A DNA stretch of 64,000 nucleotides from Labilithrix sp. (GTDB taxonomy: Bacteria > Myxococcota_A > Polyangia > Polyangiales > Polyangiaceae), in contig JAHBWA010000033.1 of assembly GCA_019637195.1 (NCBI GenBank), positions 1-64,000 of the forward strand. The letters run 5' to 3'. Numbering within the stretch: the first letter of the stretch is position 1; every line of letters starts with the position of its first letter. Positions 18,364-27,835 of this stretch are shown piece after piece. A program made the translations under genes and the position numbers. The notes beneath the pieces were generated by a model. That model searched no databases. It worked only from the letters and a program-made list of their open reading frames with translations, and was not told where the DNA came from.

Positions 18364-20001
18364 ATGACGTCGAACCCCTACGCTCTACGCGGCGCCCCGG
18401 GCTGCCTCGTCGCCGCCGCGCTCGTCCTGGCCACCGTGTCGGCACGAGCCCAGCCGGCGCCGCCGCCGGGTGAGCCCGACGACGACGTGGAGCTGACCGT
18501 CCCCGCGACGCCTGCGTCGACCGCGACACCTCCATCGAGCGCCGCGCCTCCACCGAGCGCCGCGCCACCGTCGAGCGCTCCGCCGCCCACGCCGGCGAGC
18601 GCCACGCCGCCGGCGAGCGCCGCGCCCCCGGCGAGCGCACCTGCTCCTGATCCATCGAGCGCACCTGCGCCGGCGGGCGCGCTGGCGACGACGAGCACGG
18701 CGGGCGCCCCGGCGACGCCGAGCACGGCGGACGCGCGCTCCCCGGCGGGTCGCGTCGGGCTGCCGACGACGACCGCGCCCGCCGCGCGATCGGACGCGCC
18801 GCCGAGCCTCGTCGCCGAGGGGAGCAACTACGTCCGGCCGATCCGGCGCGGGCTCGCCTGGTGGGGCTTTGTCCAGGCGCAGTACCAGCGAAACGATCTC
18901 TCGGAGGACCAGCTCGCGCCCGGCGGCGAGCCGCTGAACCAGGACGAGTTCTCCCTCCGGCGCGCCCGCCTGCGCATCGATCACGGGTGGGAGAACGCCG
19001 CGGCGACGCTCGAGATGGACGCGTCGACGCTCGGCGGCGTCCGCATCGGGCCGCGCCGCGCCGAGGCGTCGCTCCTCTACCGCGGCGCCGAGGACGACAC
19101 GATCACGCCGCGGCTCGTGCTCACCGCGGGCATCACCGATCTCCCGTTCGGCGCGGAGATCGGCGAGTCGCAGCGCGACCGCGTGTTCATGGAGCGGAGC
19201 ATCGGCTCGACCGCGCTCTTCCCGAGCGAGGCGGACATCGGCGTGAAGCTCTGGGGCGCGTACCGCTTCCTCAACTACGCGGTCGCCGTGGTGAACGGTC
19301 AGCCGCTGTTCGACGCGGCGTTCCCGCGCGATCCGGTCGCCGCCAAGGACATCGTCGGTCGCGTCGGGGCGCGCGCGCCGGTCGATCCGTCGCTCGTGGT
19401 CGAAGGCGGCGTCTCGTTCTGGAACGGGACCGGCTTCAGCCCCGGGCGCGACGCCACGAAGGCGTCGGTCACCTGGATCGACGACAACAACAACGGCTTC
19501 GCCGAGCCCCACGAGCTGCAGGGCGTGACCGGATCGGCGGCGGTCCCGTCGCAGACCTTCCGCCGCTGGGCGCTCGGGCTCGATCTCGGCGCGTCCAAGC
19601 GGACCGCGCTCGGCGTCTCGCGCCTCTCCGGTGAGGTCGCGGTGGCGTCGAACCTCGATCGCGCGCTCCTCGTGTCGGATCCGATCCTCTCGGGCGCGGA
19701 CGTGCGCCAGCTCGTGCTCAGCGTGGCGGCCGTCCAGCAGATCACCGACTACGGCCTCGTCGGCTTCCGCGCGGCCTACTACGACCCGAACAGCGACGTC
19801 TTCGAGCAGCGCGCCGGCGTCTTCCACATCAAGGACGAGTCGTTCTGGGTGCTCTCGCCCACGCTCGGCCTGACGCTCTCGCACGGCCGCCTCGTCGCCC
19901 AGTACGACGTCGTCGCGGATCAGCTCGCGCGCGACGATCGCGGCGTCCCGACAAACGCGAAGAACAACCAGCTCACGCTCCGCCTGCAGGTGGACCTGTG
20001 A
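18364..20001 (+). CDS. OprP/OprO-like outer-membrane porin, module A
   Basis: 545 residues. The signal peptide ends near ARAQP. A long Pro/Ala/Ser linker with many ASAAPP-type units runs to about residue 150, and a beta-barrel follows. The barrel has the family signature FSLRRARLRIDHGWENAAATLEMDAS, here split as FSLRRARLRIDHG and AATLEMDAS, plus GYRF/AYRFLNYAVAVVNGQP and a C-terminal LTLRLQVDL ending in the usual amphipathic strand. OprP-type porins are anion- or phosphate-selective trimers. The linker could span the periplasm or bind peptidoglycan. The stop overlaps the next start (GTGA), so translation is coupled. The paralogue is at 32230-33804. Confidence 0.8.
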   Translation: MTSNPYALRGAPGCLVAAALVLATVSARAQPAPPPGEPDDDVELTVPATPASTATPPSSAAPPPSAAPPSSAPPPTPASATPPASAAPPASAPAPDPSSAPAPAGALATTSTAGAPATPSTADARSPAGRVGLPTTTAPAARSDAPPSLVAEGSNYVRPIRRGLAWWGFVQAQYQRNDLSEDQLAPGGEPLNQDEFSLRRARLRIDHGWENAAATLEMDASTLGGVRIGPRRAEASLLYRGAEDDTITPRLVLTAGITDLPFGAEIGESQRDRVFMERSIGSTALFPSEADIGVKLWGAYRFLNYAVAVVNGQPLFDAAFPRDPVAAKDIVGRVGARAPVDPSLVVEGGVSFWNGTGFSPGRDATKASVTWIDDNNNGFAEPHELQGVTGSAAVPSQTFRRWALGLDLGASKRTALGVSRLSGEVAVASNLDRALLVSDPILSGADVRQLVLSVAAVQQITDYGLVGFRAAYYDPNSDVFEQRAGVFHIKDESFWVLSPTLGLTLSHGRLVAQYDVVADQLARDDRGVPTNAKNNQLTLRLQVDL

Positions 20002-20978
20002 GCGCTCGCGCGGCGCTCCTGGGCCTCGCGTGCCTCGCCGCCGGGGCGTGCGGTGAGACGCGCCTCACCGAGGGGCTCGAGGAGCCCTTCGCGGTCCACG
20101 ACGCGCAGCTCCTCGAGGGCGAGCTGCCGGGCGCGCCGCCCGACCAGGGCACGGCCTCTCCGCGGCCGACGGCCGCGACGACGGAGACCACCGTGCTCCG
20201 CCCCGGGCTCCCCGGTGTCGCGTTCTTCGGATGGGCGACGCTCGACGCGGTGGCCGTCGCGGCGAAGATCGAGGGGCAGGGGAGCGGCTACTGGGTGCTC
20301 CCAGCGGGGCCGCCCGATCCGCAGGTGCAGGGCGAGCCCGTTCGCGTCTGGCGCTTCGTCGCCGATCTCCACGCGTCGCTCGCGCCGGGGCGTCATCGAC
20401 TGCTCGTCTCCGCGCTGGACGCCGCCGGTCGCGCGGGCAACCAGGTCGCGACGTCGCTCTGCATCCACCGCCGCGTCCCGGACAACGGCAACGCGTGCGA
20501 CGCCACGAAGGCGCCTCCGGAGATCGCGATCAGCCTCGAGTGGGATCGGCCCGTCGACCTCGATCTCGTCGTGGTCACGCCGAGCGGTGAGGCGATCTCC
20601 GCGCGCCGCCCGGCGACGGGGCTCGGCGCCGAGGAGAAGATCAACCGGAGCTCACCGGACAAGAACCCGCCGGGCTCCGGCTACCTCGACGTCGACTCGA
20701 ACAACGGCTGCCGCATCGACGCCCGGCAGCTCGAGAACGTCGTGTTCCAGGAGCGGCCTCCGCCGGGGTCGTACCTCGTCTACGCGAGCCTCTTCGACGC
20801 CTGCGGTCAGCCCTCGGCTCGCTACACCGTCACGCGCTGGACGCGCGGCGTCGTGGACCCGGCCGCCGGCACCTTCGAGGTCGCCGTCGCGGAGAGGTGG
20901 AGCGGTACGGCCGTCGCGATCCAGGCGAGCGGAGGCGCGCGGCTCGGGACGTTCGTAGGCGAGTTTTTCGTGCCGTAG
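19998..20978 (+). CDS. YfaP/DUF2135-like lipoprotein, module A
   Basis: 326 residues from a GTG overlapping the porin stop. Lipobox LAAGAC (Cys18). The first half contains GYWVLPAGPP. The second half is a YfaP/DUF2135-like beta domain: SLEWDRPVDLDLVVVTPSG, GYLDVDSNNGC, ENVVFQERPPPGSYLVY and FDACG. Such domains are found in secreted and surface proteins of unknown biochemical role. The minus-strand paralogue (31316-32230) shares each of these segments. Position between porin and TonB genes suggests an outer-membrane accessory that helps capture or gate substrate. That role is inferred from context only. Confidence 0.78.
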   Translation: MSARAALLGLACLAAGACGETRLTEGLEEPFAVHDAQLLEGELPGAPPDQGTASPRPTAATTETTVLRPGLPGVAFFGWATLDAVAVAAKIEGQGSGYWVLPAGPPDPQVQGEPVRVWRFVADLHASLAPGRHRLLVSALDAAGRAGNQVATSLCIHRRVPDNGNACDATKAPPEIAISLEWDRPVDLDLVVVTPSGEAISARRPATGLGAEEKINRSSPDKNPPGSGYLDVDSNNGCRIDARQLENVVFQERPPPGSYLVYASLFDACGQPSARYTVTRWTRGVVDPAAGTFEVAVAERWSGTAVAIQASGGARLGTFVGEFFVP

Positions 20979-20991
20979 GAGGCATCAAGCG

Positions 20992-21750
20992 ATGTTGATC
21001 GAACGTCTGACCAAGCTGGCGCTCCTCGGGAGCTCGTGGGTCCTCTACCTGCTCCTCGTCCTGTCGGTGATCTCGATCGCCACGATGGTCGAGCGCTGGC
21101 TCTACTTCGCGCGCCGGAGCGGCGACCTCGAGGCGCAGCGGCCGCGGCTCGTCGCCCGCCTGGACGCGGCGGATCTGGACGGCCTCGAGGAGGTGCTCGC
21201 CGCGGACCGCTCGCTCCAGGGGCGCGTCGCGCGCGAGGCGCTCCGATGGCTGCACGGCGGGCCGGAGGCGATGGCCGACGCGGTCGACGCGGAGCTGTCG
21301 CGCATCCGGGCGGAGCTCGAGCGAGGGGTGAACCTCCTCGGCACGCTCGGCAACAACGCCCCGTTCATCGGCCTGTTCGGCACGGTGCTCGGCGTCATCA
21401 TCGCCTTCCACTCGCTCGGCGAGTCGGGCGGCGACGCCGGCGCGATGGGCGGCGTCATGGGCGGCATCGCCGAGGCCCTCGTCGCGACGGGCGTGGGCCT
21501 CTTCGTCGCGCTGCCCGCCGTGGTCGCCTACAACCTGATCCAGAGGAGGATCGGGCAGATCGAGGCCGACGCCGCGGCCCTGGTGAAGCTGATCAGCGCG
21601 TACGCCAAGTCCGACGCGCGCATCCTCGAGCGGGCGCGCGCGCGGAGCGCCGGGGCGGCGCGTCGCCGGCCCGAGCCCGCGCCGGTGGAGGACGACGCGG
21701 CGGAGGAAGAGGCGACCGCGGTCGCCGTCGCGAGCGAGGCGAAGGGCTGA
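20992..21750 (+). CDS. exbB: ExbB/TolQ/MotA-family proton channel protein
   Basis: 252 residues with TAGGAGG nine bases before the ATG. Three membrane spans: SSWVLYLLLVLSVISIATMV near the N-terminus, then the paired helices around GTLGNNAPFIGLFGTVLGVI and EALVATGVGLFVALPAVVAY, which carry the ExbB/TolQ signature. A charged C-terminal tail of 40 residues is extra. With ExbD it forms the proton-driven motor that energises TonB. The order exbB-exbD-tonB-receptor and the tight spacing show it belongs to the flanking transport operon. No second exbBD copy exists in this window, so it may serve both receptors. Confidence 0.93.
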   Translation: MLIERLTKLALLGSSWVLYLLLVLSVISIATMVERWLYFARRSGDLEAQRPRLVARLDAADLDGLEEVLAADRSLQGRVAREALRWLHGGPEAMADAVDAELSRIRAELERGVNLLGTLGNNAPFIGLFGTVLGVIIAFHSLGESGGDAGAMGGVMGGIAEALVATGVGLFVALPAVVAYNLIQRRIGQIEADAAALVKLISAYAKSDARILERARARSAGAARRRPEPAPVEDDAAEEEATAVAVASEAKG

Positions 21751-22166
21751 TGGCGTCCATCCAAGCGGCGCGCGGTCCGGGGACGCGGGGCGGCATCGTC
21801 GGGATCAACGTCACGCCGTTCGTCGACATCGCGCTCGTGCTCTTGATCATCATGATGGTCTCGTCGACGTACATCGTCTCGCAGGCGCTCAAGGTGGAGC
21901 TGCCGAAGACGGCGACCTCGGACGGCAAGGTGACGAAGACGTACGTCGTCACGATCGACAAGGGCGGCGAGCTACGCTTCAACGACGCGCCGGCGACGCT
22001 AAAGGGCCTCGAGGCGAGCCTCCGGGAGGCGAGGGCGTCCGAGGACGTCAGCCTCGTCATCAGCGCCGACCAGGCGGCCCTCCACGGGCGGGTCGTCGAG
22101 ATCATCGACACCGCGAAGCTCGCCGGCATAACGAAGTTCGCGATCAACGTCGAGCGCTCGAAGTAG
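21750..22166 (+). CDS. exbD: ExbD/TolR-family biopolymer transport protein
   Basis: 138 residues, ATG overlapping the exbB stop (TGATG). One N-terminal membrane helix contains the essential Asp in NVTPFVDIALVLLIIMM. A periplasmic domain follows, with VELPKTATSDGK and a typical C-terminal GRVVEIIDTAKLAGITKFAI. The helix Asp carries protons in this family. Only six bases separate it from tonB. Confidence 0.95.
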   Translation: MASIQAARGPGTRGGIVGINVTPFVDIALVLLIIMMVSSTYIVSQALKVELPKTATSDGKVTKTYVVTIDKGGELRFNDAPATLKGLEASLREARASEDVSLVISADQAALHGRVVEIIDTAKLAGITKFAINVERSK

Positions 22167-22172
22167 CGAGCC

Positions 22173-22871
22173 ATGTCGCTGCGCGGAGTCCTCATCGGCG
22201 GAAGCCTCCTCGCGCACGGCGGGCTCGTCGTGGCGCTCGGGGCGCTCCGCGCGCCGCCGGCGATCTCGGCGACGGCGATCGAGGTGACCGAGACGACGAA
22301 GCCGGAGCCTCCGGCCCCCCCGCCACCTCCGCCGCCGGAGCCCGCCTCGCCCGCGGTCCACGAAGCGCCGCAGCGCGCGCGGACCGCGAAGCCCGCGGCC
22401 GAGCCGACGCCCGAGGCGCCGACCCCGACGGCGAGCCCGCTGGCGGCGCTGCCCGACTTCGGGCTCGAGCTCAGCGGGGCGAGCGGGCCCGGCGGCCTCG
22501 CGCTGCCCGCGGCCGCGCCGCCTCCGCGCGCCGCACAGGCCGTCACGAAGACGCTCGAGAAGGCGCCGGCGCCCAAGCGGGCGCTGGATTCGTGCGACGA
22601 GCCTCCGGCCAAGCCCAAGCTGCTGCGCCTCCCGCAGCCGGCGTACTCCGAGTCCGCGCGCGCGGCGGGCGTCGAGGGGAAGGTCCGCCTCGAGATCTCC
22701 GTCGACGAGACGGGCAAGGTCGTCGAGGTCCGCGCGCTCACCAGCCTCGGCCACGGCCTCGACGAGGCGGCGATCGCCGCGGCGCGCCTCGCGACCTTCG
22801 AGCCGGCCGTGCGCTGCGGCCGTCCGACTCGCTCGACGTTCACCGTCGCCGTGCGCTTCTCCGCGTCGTGA
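22173..22871 (+). CDS. tonB: TonB-family energy-transducing protein
   Basis: 232 residues. A membrane anchor (VLIGGSLLAHGGLVVALGAL, with the characteristic His), a Pro-rich periplasm-spanning region, then a C-terminal TonB domain: LPQPAYSESARAAGVEGKV, LEISVDETGKVVEVR and a final FTVAVRF strand. It has three Cys, two in the C-terminal half (CDEPP, RCGRP), unusual for TonB. It transmits ExbBD motion to TonB-dependent receptors, and a receptor gene begins just beyond the stop. Confidence 0.93.
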   Translation: MSLRGVLIGGSLLAHGGLVVALGALRAPPAISATAIEVTETTKPEPPAPPPPPPPEPASPAVHEAPQRARTAKPAAEPTPEAPTPTASPLAALPDFGLELSGASGPGGLALPAAAPPPRAAQAVTKTLEKAPAPKRALDSCDEPPAKPKLLRLPQPAYSESARAAGVEGKVRLEISVDETGKVVEVRALTSLGHGLDEAAIAAARLATFEPAVRCGRPTRSTFTVAVRFSAS

Positions 22872-22876
22872 GTCGG

Positions 22877-25536
22877 ATGCTCGGATCTCGCCTTCGCTGC
22901 GCGCTCGTCCTGGCCCTCGCGACCTCGCTCGTCCCGAGCCTCGCGCGAGCCCAACGCGCGCCCGCGCGCGGAGAGGCGCCGAGGCCGCGCCTGACGAAGC
23001 CGCCGGAGCTCGTCGACTTCGTCGAGGCCGAGTACCCGGAGGCGGAGCTCCGGGAGGGCCGCGCGGCGACCGTCGTCCTCGAGCTCGCGATCTCGGCCGC
23101 CGGCGCGGTGGAGGCGGCGGCCGTCGTCCAGTCGGCGGGGGCGGCCTTCGACGCCGCGGCTATGGCGGCCGCGCGCCGCTTCACGTTCCGGCCGGCCGAG
23201 GTGGATCACGTGCCCGCGCCCGTGAAGATCACCTACCGCTACGCGTTCACGCCGAAGGCGGCGGTCGCGACGACGGGCAAGCTCCGCGGCGTCGTCCTCG
23301 ACAAGGCGACGCGGCGACCGCTCGCCGGCGTGACCGTGGAGGTCGAGGGCGTCGGCCGCGCGGTCACGAGCGCCGACGGCGCGTTCACGTTCGGCGACGT
23401 CCCGGTCGGGGAGGTGAAGGTCACGCTCTCGCGATCGGACCTCACGCCGCTCCAGACGGAGGAGACGGTCGAGGCGGGGCGCACCCTCGAGGCGCGCTAC
23501 TCCGTCGAGCTCCCCGCGCCGGAGGCCTCTGCCGACGAGGACAAGGACGACTTCGAGGTGGTCGTGCTCGCGCCGAAGCTCGTCAAGCAGACGGTCAGCA
23601 CGAGGTCGGCGCGGAGGAGGCGCGGCGCGTCCCCGGCACGCAGGGCGACGTGCTCAAGGTCGTCGAGAACCTGCCCGGCGTCGCGCGCGCGAGCGCCGGC
23701 TCGGGCCAGCTCGTCGTCTGGGGAGCGGCGCCCGAGGACACGCGCACCTACGTCGGCGCGGTCCGCGTCCCGATGCTCTACCACTTCGGCGGCCTCCGGT
23801 CGGTCGTCCACAACGATCGCGTCGCCTCGGTGGAGCTCGTCCCCGGCGGATACGGCGCCGCGTACGGCCGCGGGCTCGGCGGGCTCGTGCGCGTGACGAC
23901 GCGCGAGCCGGCGCGCGATCGCCTCCGCGGCAGCGCGCAGCTGGATCTCCTCGACGCGTCGGCCGCGGTCACGGCGCCGATCGGCGAGCGTCTGTCGTTC
24001 GCGGTCTCCGCCCGGCGGAGCCACATCGCGGACGCCGCGCGCCTGCTGAGCGATCAGAGCTTCCAGGCGTTCTTCACGCTCCCCGAGTACCACGACGGGC
24101 AGGCGCGGCTCCGCTACGAGCTCGCGCCGAACGAGTGGGTCGAGGTCGGCGGCATGCTCTCGGGCGACCGCCAGGCGCGGACGCAGCCGAGCAACGATCC
24201 GGCGAACCGTGTCTCCGAGACGCGGACGCTCCGCTTCCAGCGGTACGACGTCGCATACCACAAGCAGCTCGCCGACGGCTCGGAGGTGGACGTCGCGCCG
24301 TGGTACGGCCACGACGTCGGCGGCCGCGCCGGCGACTTCGGCGGCGTCCCGACGAGCACCGAGACGGAGTCCCACCTCGTCGGCTTTCGCGCCGAGTGGC
24401 GCGGCCGGCTCGCCGAGGCCTGGACGGCGCGCGCCGGCCTCGACCTCGAGCTCGTCCAGAGCGAGTCGAGGCGGAGCGGCTCGATCACCTCGCCGCCGCG
24501 TGAAGGAGACGCCTACGTCTTCGGCCGGCCCCCGGCCGACCAGGTGAGCGCGGACGTCTGGAAGACGGTCATCGCGAGCGCGGCGCCCTACGCGGAGACC
24601 TCGTGGAGCCTCTTTCGAGAGCGCGTGATCCTCACGCCCGGCGTCCGCCTCGAGCCGTACCTCGTCAGCGTCGACCGGCGGAAGCCGCACGATCCGAACG
24701 CCCCGGATCTCGGCGCGTACCTCTCCGACATCGCGATCCAGCCGCGCTTCGCCGCGCGGTGGGCGGTGTCGTCGCGGCTCTCCTACAAGGCGGCCGTCGG
24801 CCTCTACCGCCAGCCGCCGTTGCCGGGCGACCTGTCCGCGATCTTCGGCAACCCCGCGCTCGGGATCTCGAACGGGACGCACTACGTCGGCGGCGCGGAG
24901 CTTCGCGCCACGCCGAACCTCGCGATGGAGACGAGCGTGTTCCACACGACGTCCGACGAGCTCGTCGCGCGCAATCCCTCGAGCAGCCCGCGGATCGGGG
25001 AGGCGCTCCTCCAGGACGGCGAGGGCCGCTCGGTGGGCGCGCAGCTCCTCCTGCGGCGCGAGAAGGGGAGCGGCCGGTTCTTCGGTTGGATCGCGTACAC
25101 GCTCCTCCGGAGCGAGCGGAAGGACTCTCCCGGGGCGCGCTGGCGTCTCTTCGACTACGACCAGACCCACGTGCTGACGGCGCTCGCGTCGTACGATCTC
25201 GGCGCCGGCTTCGAGGTCGGCGCGCGCGCGCGCGTCGCGTCGGGGTACCCGCGGACGCCGCTCCAGTACGTCTACTTCGACGCGCGCAGGAACCGCTACG
25301 AGCCGACGCTCGGCGTCTACAACACCGACCGGATCCCGGTCTTCGTCCAGGTCGACGCGCGCGTCGCCAAGCGCATCGCGCTGAACGGCTCGGAGCTCGA
25401 GCTCTACCTCGACGTGCAGAACGTGACGAACCGCGGGAACCCCGAAGAGATCGCCTACGCGCCGGACTACGCGCAGCGCCGGTACATCCTCGGTCTGCCC
25501 CTCCTCCCGATCCTCGGCGCGCGCTGGAGCTTCTGA
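22877..25536 (+). CDS. TonB-dependent receptor with N-terminal TonB domain, module A (one frameshift)
   Basis: About 886 codons if a single missing G near 23602 is restored; as it stands the frame breaks after KLVKQTVST and resumes at 23603 with EVGAEEARRVPG. Domains in order: signal peptide (to ARAQ); a TonB-type C-terminal domain (LVDFVEAEYPEAELREG, FRPAEVDHVPAPVKITYRY); a carboxypeptidase-regulatory-like domain (LRGVVLDKATRRPLAGVTVE); plug (GDVLKVVENLPGVARAS, VWGAAPEDTRTYVG, GRGLGGLVRVTTREP); and a 22-strand-type barrel ending RWSF. A GTG at 22868 overlapping the tonB stop is an alternative start. The gene is directly followed by a lipoprotein gene. The break lies in a cGGagg run and may be a sequencing error. 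Confidence 0.85.
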
Positions 25537-25537
25537 G

Positions 25538-26590
25538 ATGAAGAGGACTATGTCCCTGGTGTTCGCGCTCGTGCTGAGCCTCCTCGCGTGCGTGCCGGAG
25601 CTCGCCGACGATCGGGCGCGGATCGCTTCGCCTCGCGTCCTGGCGGTCCGCGCGAGCCCCGCCGAGGCGAAGCCGGGGCTGTCCGTGACGTTGACGGCGC
25701 TCGTCGCGGCTCCCGCCGGGGCGGCGACGACCGGCGACGGCCTGGAGTGGGCGATGTGCCTCGCGCGCAAGCCGCTCACGGAGCTCGGTCCGGTCGCGGA
25801 GGAGTGCGTCGAGCGGTTCGCGGAGGGAGGCGAGGACTTCCTCCGCCTCGGCCGCGGAGCGAGCGTCACCGGCGCCGTCCCCGCCGACGCGTGCCGGCGC
25901 TTCGGCCCGCTCGCGCCTCCCGCGACCGCGGGCGGCGTCGCTGGGCGCCCGGTCGACCCCGACCTCTCGGGCGGCTACCACCAGCCGATCGTGCTCGGCA
26001 GCGAGGCCGGCGCCGCGCTCGCGTCCGTTCGCCTCGCGTGTGGGATCGTCGGCGTCCCGAACGCGGAGTCGGTGCGCTACGGGCAGGGCTACCGCCCGAA
26101 CGAGAACCCGGAGATCGATCGGGTGGAGATCGTGTCGGGCGAAGCTCGCGCGATCGAGCCGGGAGTCGAGGTCGCGGGAGCGACCGTCGCCGCGGGGGCG
26201 CGCGTGGAGCTGCGCGTGTCGTGGGCGGCGTGCCCGCGTGCACCGGTGTGCGGCGACGGGCTCTGCACCGCGGGAGAGAACCAGAGCAGCTGCGCGGTGG
26301 ATTGCCGCGACGAGCCGCGCGGCTGCACGGGTGCGGAGACGTACCTCTGGGCGAACCCCGAGACGCGGAGGGTAGAGGACCGACGCGAGGGGATCCGCGT
26401 CTCGTGGTTCTCGACGGGAGGCGCCTTCGCCGAGGAGCAGACGGGCCGCTCCGAGGACGACGCCGACGGGACCGACTCCTCGAACGTGTGGATCGCGCCG
26501 GCCGAGCGGGGGCTGGTGCGCCTGTGGATCGTCGCCCGCGACGATCGCGGCGGCGTCGGCTGGCGCGAGCTCGCGGTGGCGATCGAGTAG
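25538..26590 (+). CDS. Cys-rich lipoprotein, last gene of module A
   Basis: 350 residues; the ATG is one base after the receptor stop. Lipobox LLAC (Cys18). The body begins RVLAVRASPAEAKPG and has a central segment with paired Cys, including VCGDGLCTAGENQSSC and CAVDC, a calcium-loop-like motif seen in myxobacterial surface proteins. It ends with IRVSWFSTGG, TGRSEDD, NVWIAPAERG and a final beta strand. The last part is shared with the minus-strand paralogue (27836-28756), which lacks the CGDGLC insertion. Tight coupling to the receptor suggests a surface-exposed receptor partner, like SusD-type or HusA-type lipoproteins in other systems. That comparison is functional analogy, not homology. 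Confidence 0.75.
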   Translation: MKRTMSLVFALVLSLLACVPELADDRARIASPRVLAVRASPAEAKPGLSVTLTALVAAPAGAATTGDGLEWAMCLARKPLTELGPVAEECVERFAEGGEDFLRLGRGASVTGAVPADACRRFGPLAPPATAGGVAGRPVDPDLSGGYHQPIVLGSEAGAALASVRLACGIVGVPNAESVRYGQGYRPNENPEIDRVEIVSGEARAIEPGVEVAGATVAAGARVELRVSWAACPRAPVCGDGLCTAGENQSSCAVDCRDEPRGCTGAETYLWANPETRRVEDRREGIRVSWFSTGGAFAEEQTGRSEDDADGTDSSNVWIAPAERGLVRLWIVARDDRGGVGWRELAVAIE

Positions 26591-26616
26591 GCGCGACGCC
26601 GCGCGCTACGACCGTC

Positions 26617-26645
26617 TTGTTTAATGAAACATCGTCCGTTATACT
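26617..26645 (+). promoter_or_regulatory. Sigma-70-type promoter, apparently giving a leaderless transcript
   Basis: TTGTTT (26617-26622) and TATACT (26640-26645) are separated by 17 bases, standing out in an AT-rich patch within GC-rich DNA. The predicted transcription start, six or seven bases after the -10 element, falls on the ATG at 26652, and no ribosome binding site lies upstream of that ATG. Confidence 0.6.
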
Positions 26646-26651
26646 GGATTC

Positions 26652-27728
26652 ATGGTTGCAGTCAGCTCCCAAGCCCGGGCGGCAGCTCGCGAGGCGCGGA
26701 CGATCGAGCCGGCGTCGGAGACCTCGGAGGGCGCGGTGAGCGTCCAGCGTGACGATGTCGTCGTCGGCGCTGCCGCCGGGCTCGCCGCGGTCGTGGAGCG
26801 CATCGAGCAGGTGGCGCCGACCGACGCGCCGGTGCTCCTCGAGGGTGAGACAGGCTCGGGCAAGGAGCTCCTGGCGCGCAGGATCCACGCGCGCTCGCAC
26901 CGCGCCGAGGGCCCGATGATCCGCGTCAACTGCGGCGCCATCCCCGCGGAGCTCGTCGACTCCGAGCTGTTCGGTCACGAGCGCGGGAGCTTCACCGGCG
27001 CCATCGGGACGCGTCAGGGGTGGTTCGAGCGCGCCGACGGCGGGACGCTCTTCCTCGACGAGGTCGCCGAGCTCCCGCTCGCCGCGCAGGTCCGTCTCCT
27101 CCGCGTGCTGCAGGAGGGGACCTTCACGCGCGTCGGCGGCACGAAGGACCTCCGGGTGTCCGTGCGCGTGGTGACCGCGACGCACCGTGACCTCCGCGCG
27201 ATGTGCGAGGAGGGGACGTTTCGCTCGGACCTCTGGTACCGGATCGGCGTCTTCACGGTGCGGATCCCGCCGCTGCGGGATCGACCGGAGGACGTCGCGC
27301 CGCTCGCCGCGCACTTCGCGCGCAAGTCGGGCGTCTCGCTGACGGGCGTGCCGCTGGTCCCGACCCCGAGCGAGCTCGAGGCGCTCCGAGGGTACGCGTG
27401 GCCGGGCAACGTGCGCGAGCTCGCCGCCGTCGTCGAGCGCGCCGCGATCCTCGGCGGCGGCCGCCGCCTCGAGATCGCAGCGGCGCTCGGGGACGCGCGC
27501 CCGACGTCGCCGCCGACGGTCGCGTCGTCTTCCGCGGTCGCGACGCCCGCCGGAGCGCTGGCGACGCTCGACGACGCGATGCGCGCCCACATCGCGCGCG
27601 CGCTGTCCGTCACGCGCGGGCGAATCGAGGGCCGCGGAGGCGCGGCCCATCTTCTCGGCGTGAACCCGCACACACTCCGCGGGAAGATGCGCCGGCTTCG
27701 GATCGACTGGAGCGTCTACCGGACGTGA
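26652..27728 (+). CDS. Sigma-54-dependent transcriptional activator without sensor domain
   Basis: 358 residues. After about 40 residues with no receiver, GAF or FHA domain, the AAA+ domain starts: Walker A GETGSGKE (about 65-72), the sigma-54 contact loop GSFTGA (112-117, with Ser in place of the usual Ala), Walker B GGTLFLDE and the arginine-finger region FRSDLWYRIGVF. A C-terminal Fis-type helix-turn-helix ends the protein (AHLLGVNPHTLRGKMRRL). Lacking a sensor, its activity should be set by its level or by a partner protein. It lies between two convergent paralogous transport modules and is the obvious candidate to control both. Confidence 0.93.
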   Translation: MVAVSSQARAAAREARTIEPASETSEGAVSVQRDDVVVGAAAGLAAVVERIEQVAPTDAPVLLEGETGSGKELLARRIHARSHRAEGPMIRVNCGAIPAELVDSELFGHERGSFTGAIGTRQGWFERADGGTLFLDEVAELPLAAQVRLLRVLQEGTFTRVGGTKDLRVSVRVVTATHRDLRAMCEEGTFRSDLWYRIGVFTVRIPPLRDRPEDVAPLAAHFARKSGVSLTGVPLVPTPSELEALRGYAWPGNVRELAAVVERAAILGGGRRLEIAAALGDARPTSPPTVASSSAVATPAGALATLDDAMRAHIARALSVTRGRIEGRGGAAHLLGVNPHTLRGKMRRLRIDWSVYRT

Positions 27729-27835
27729 CTCGCGCGCCGATCTCGGCGGTGATCGCCGTCGATGGCGCCAGGCGGCCGCCGCTCGGACCACGAGCGCGTC
27801 GGGGGCGCTCGCGAGACGGAGCGACGCGACCCGGG

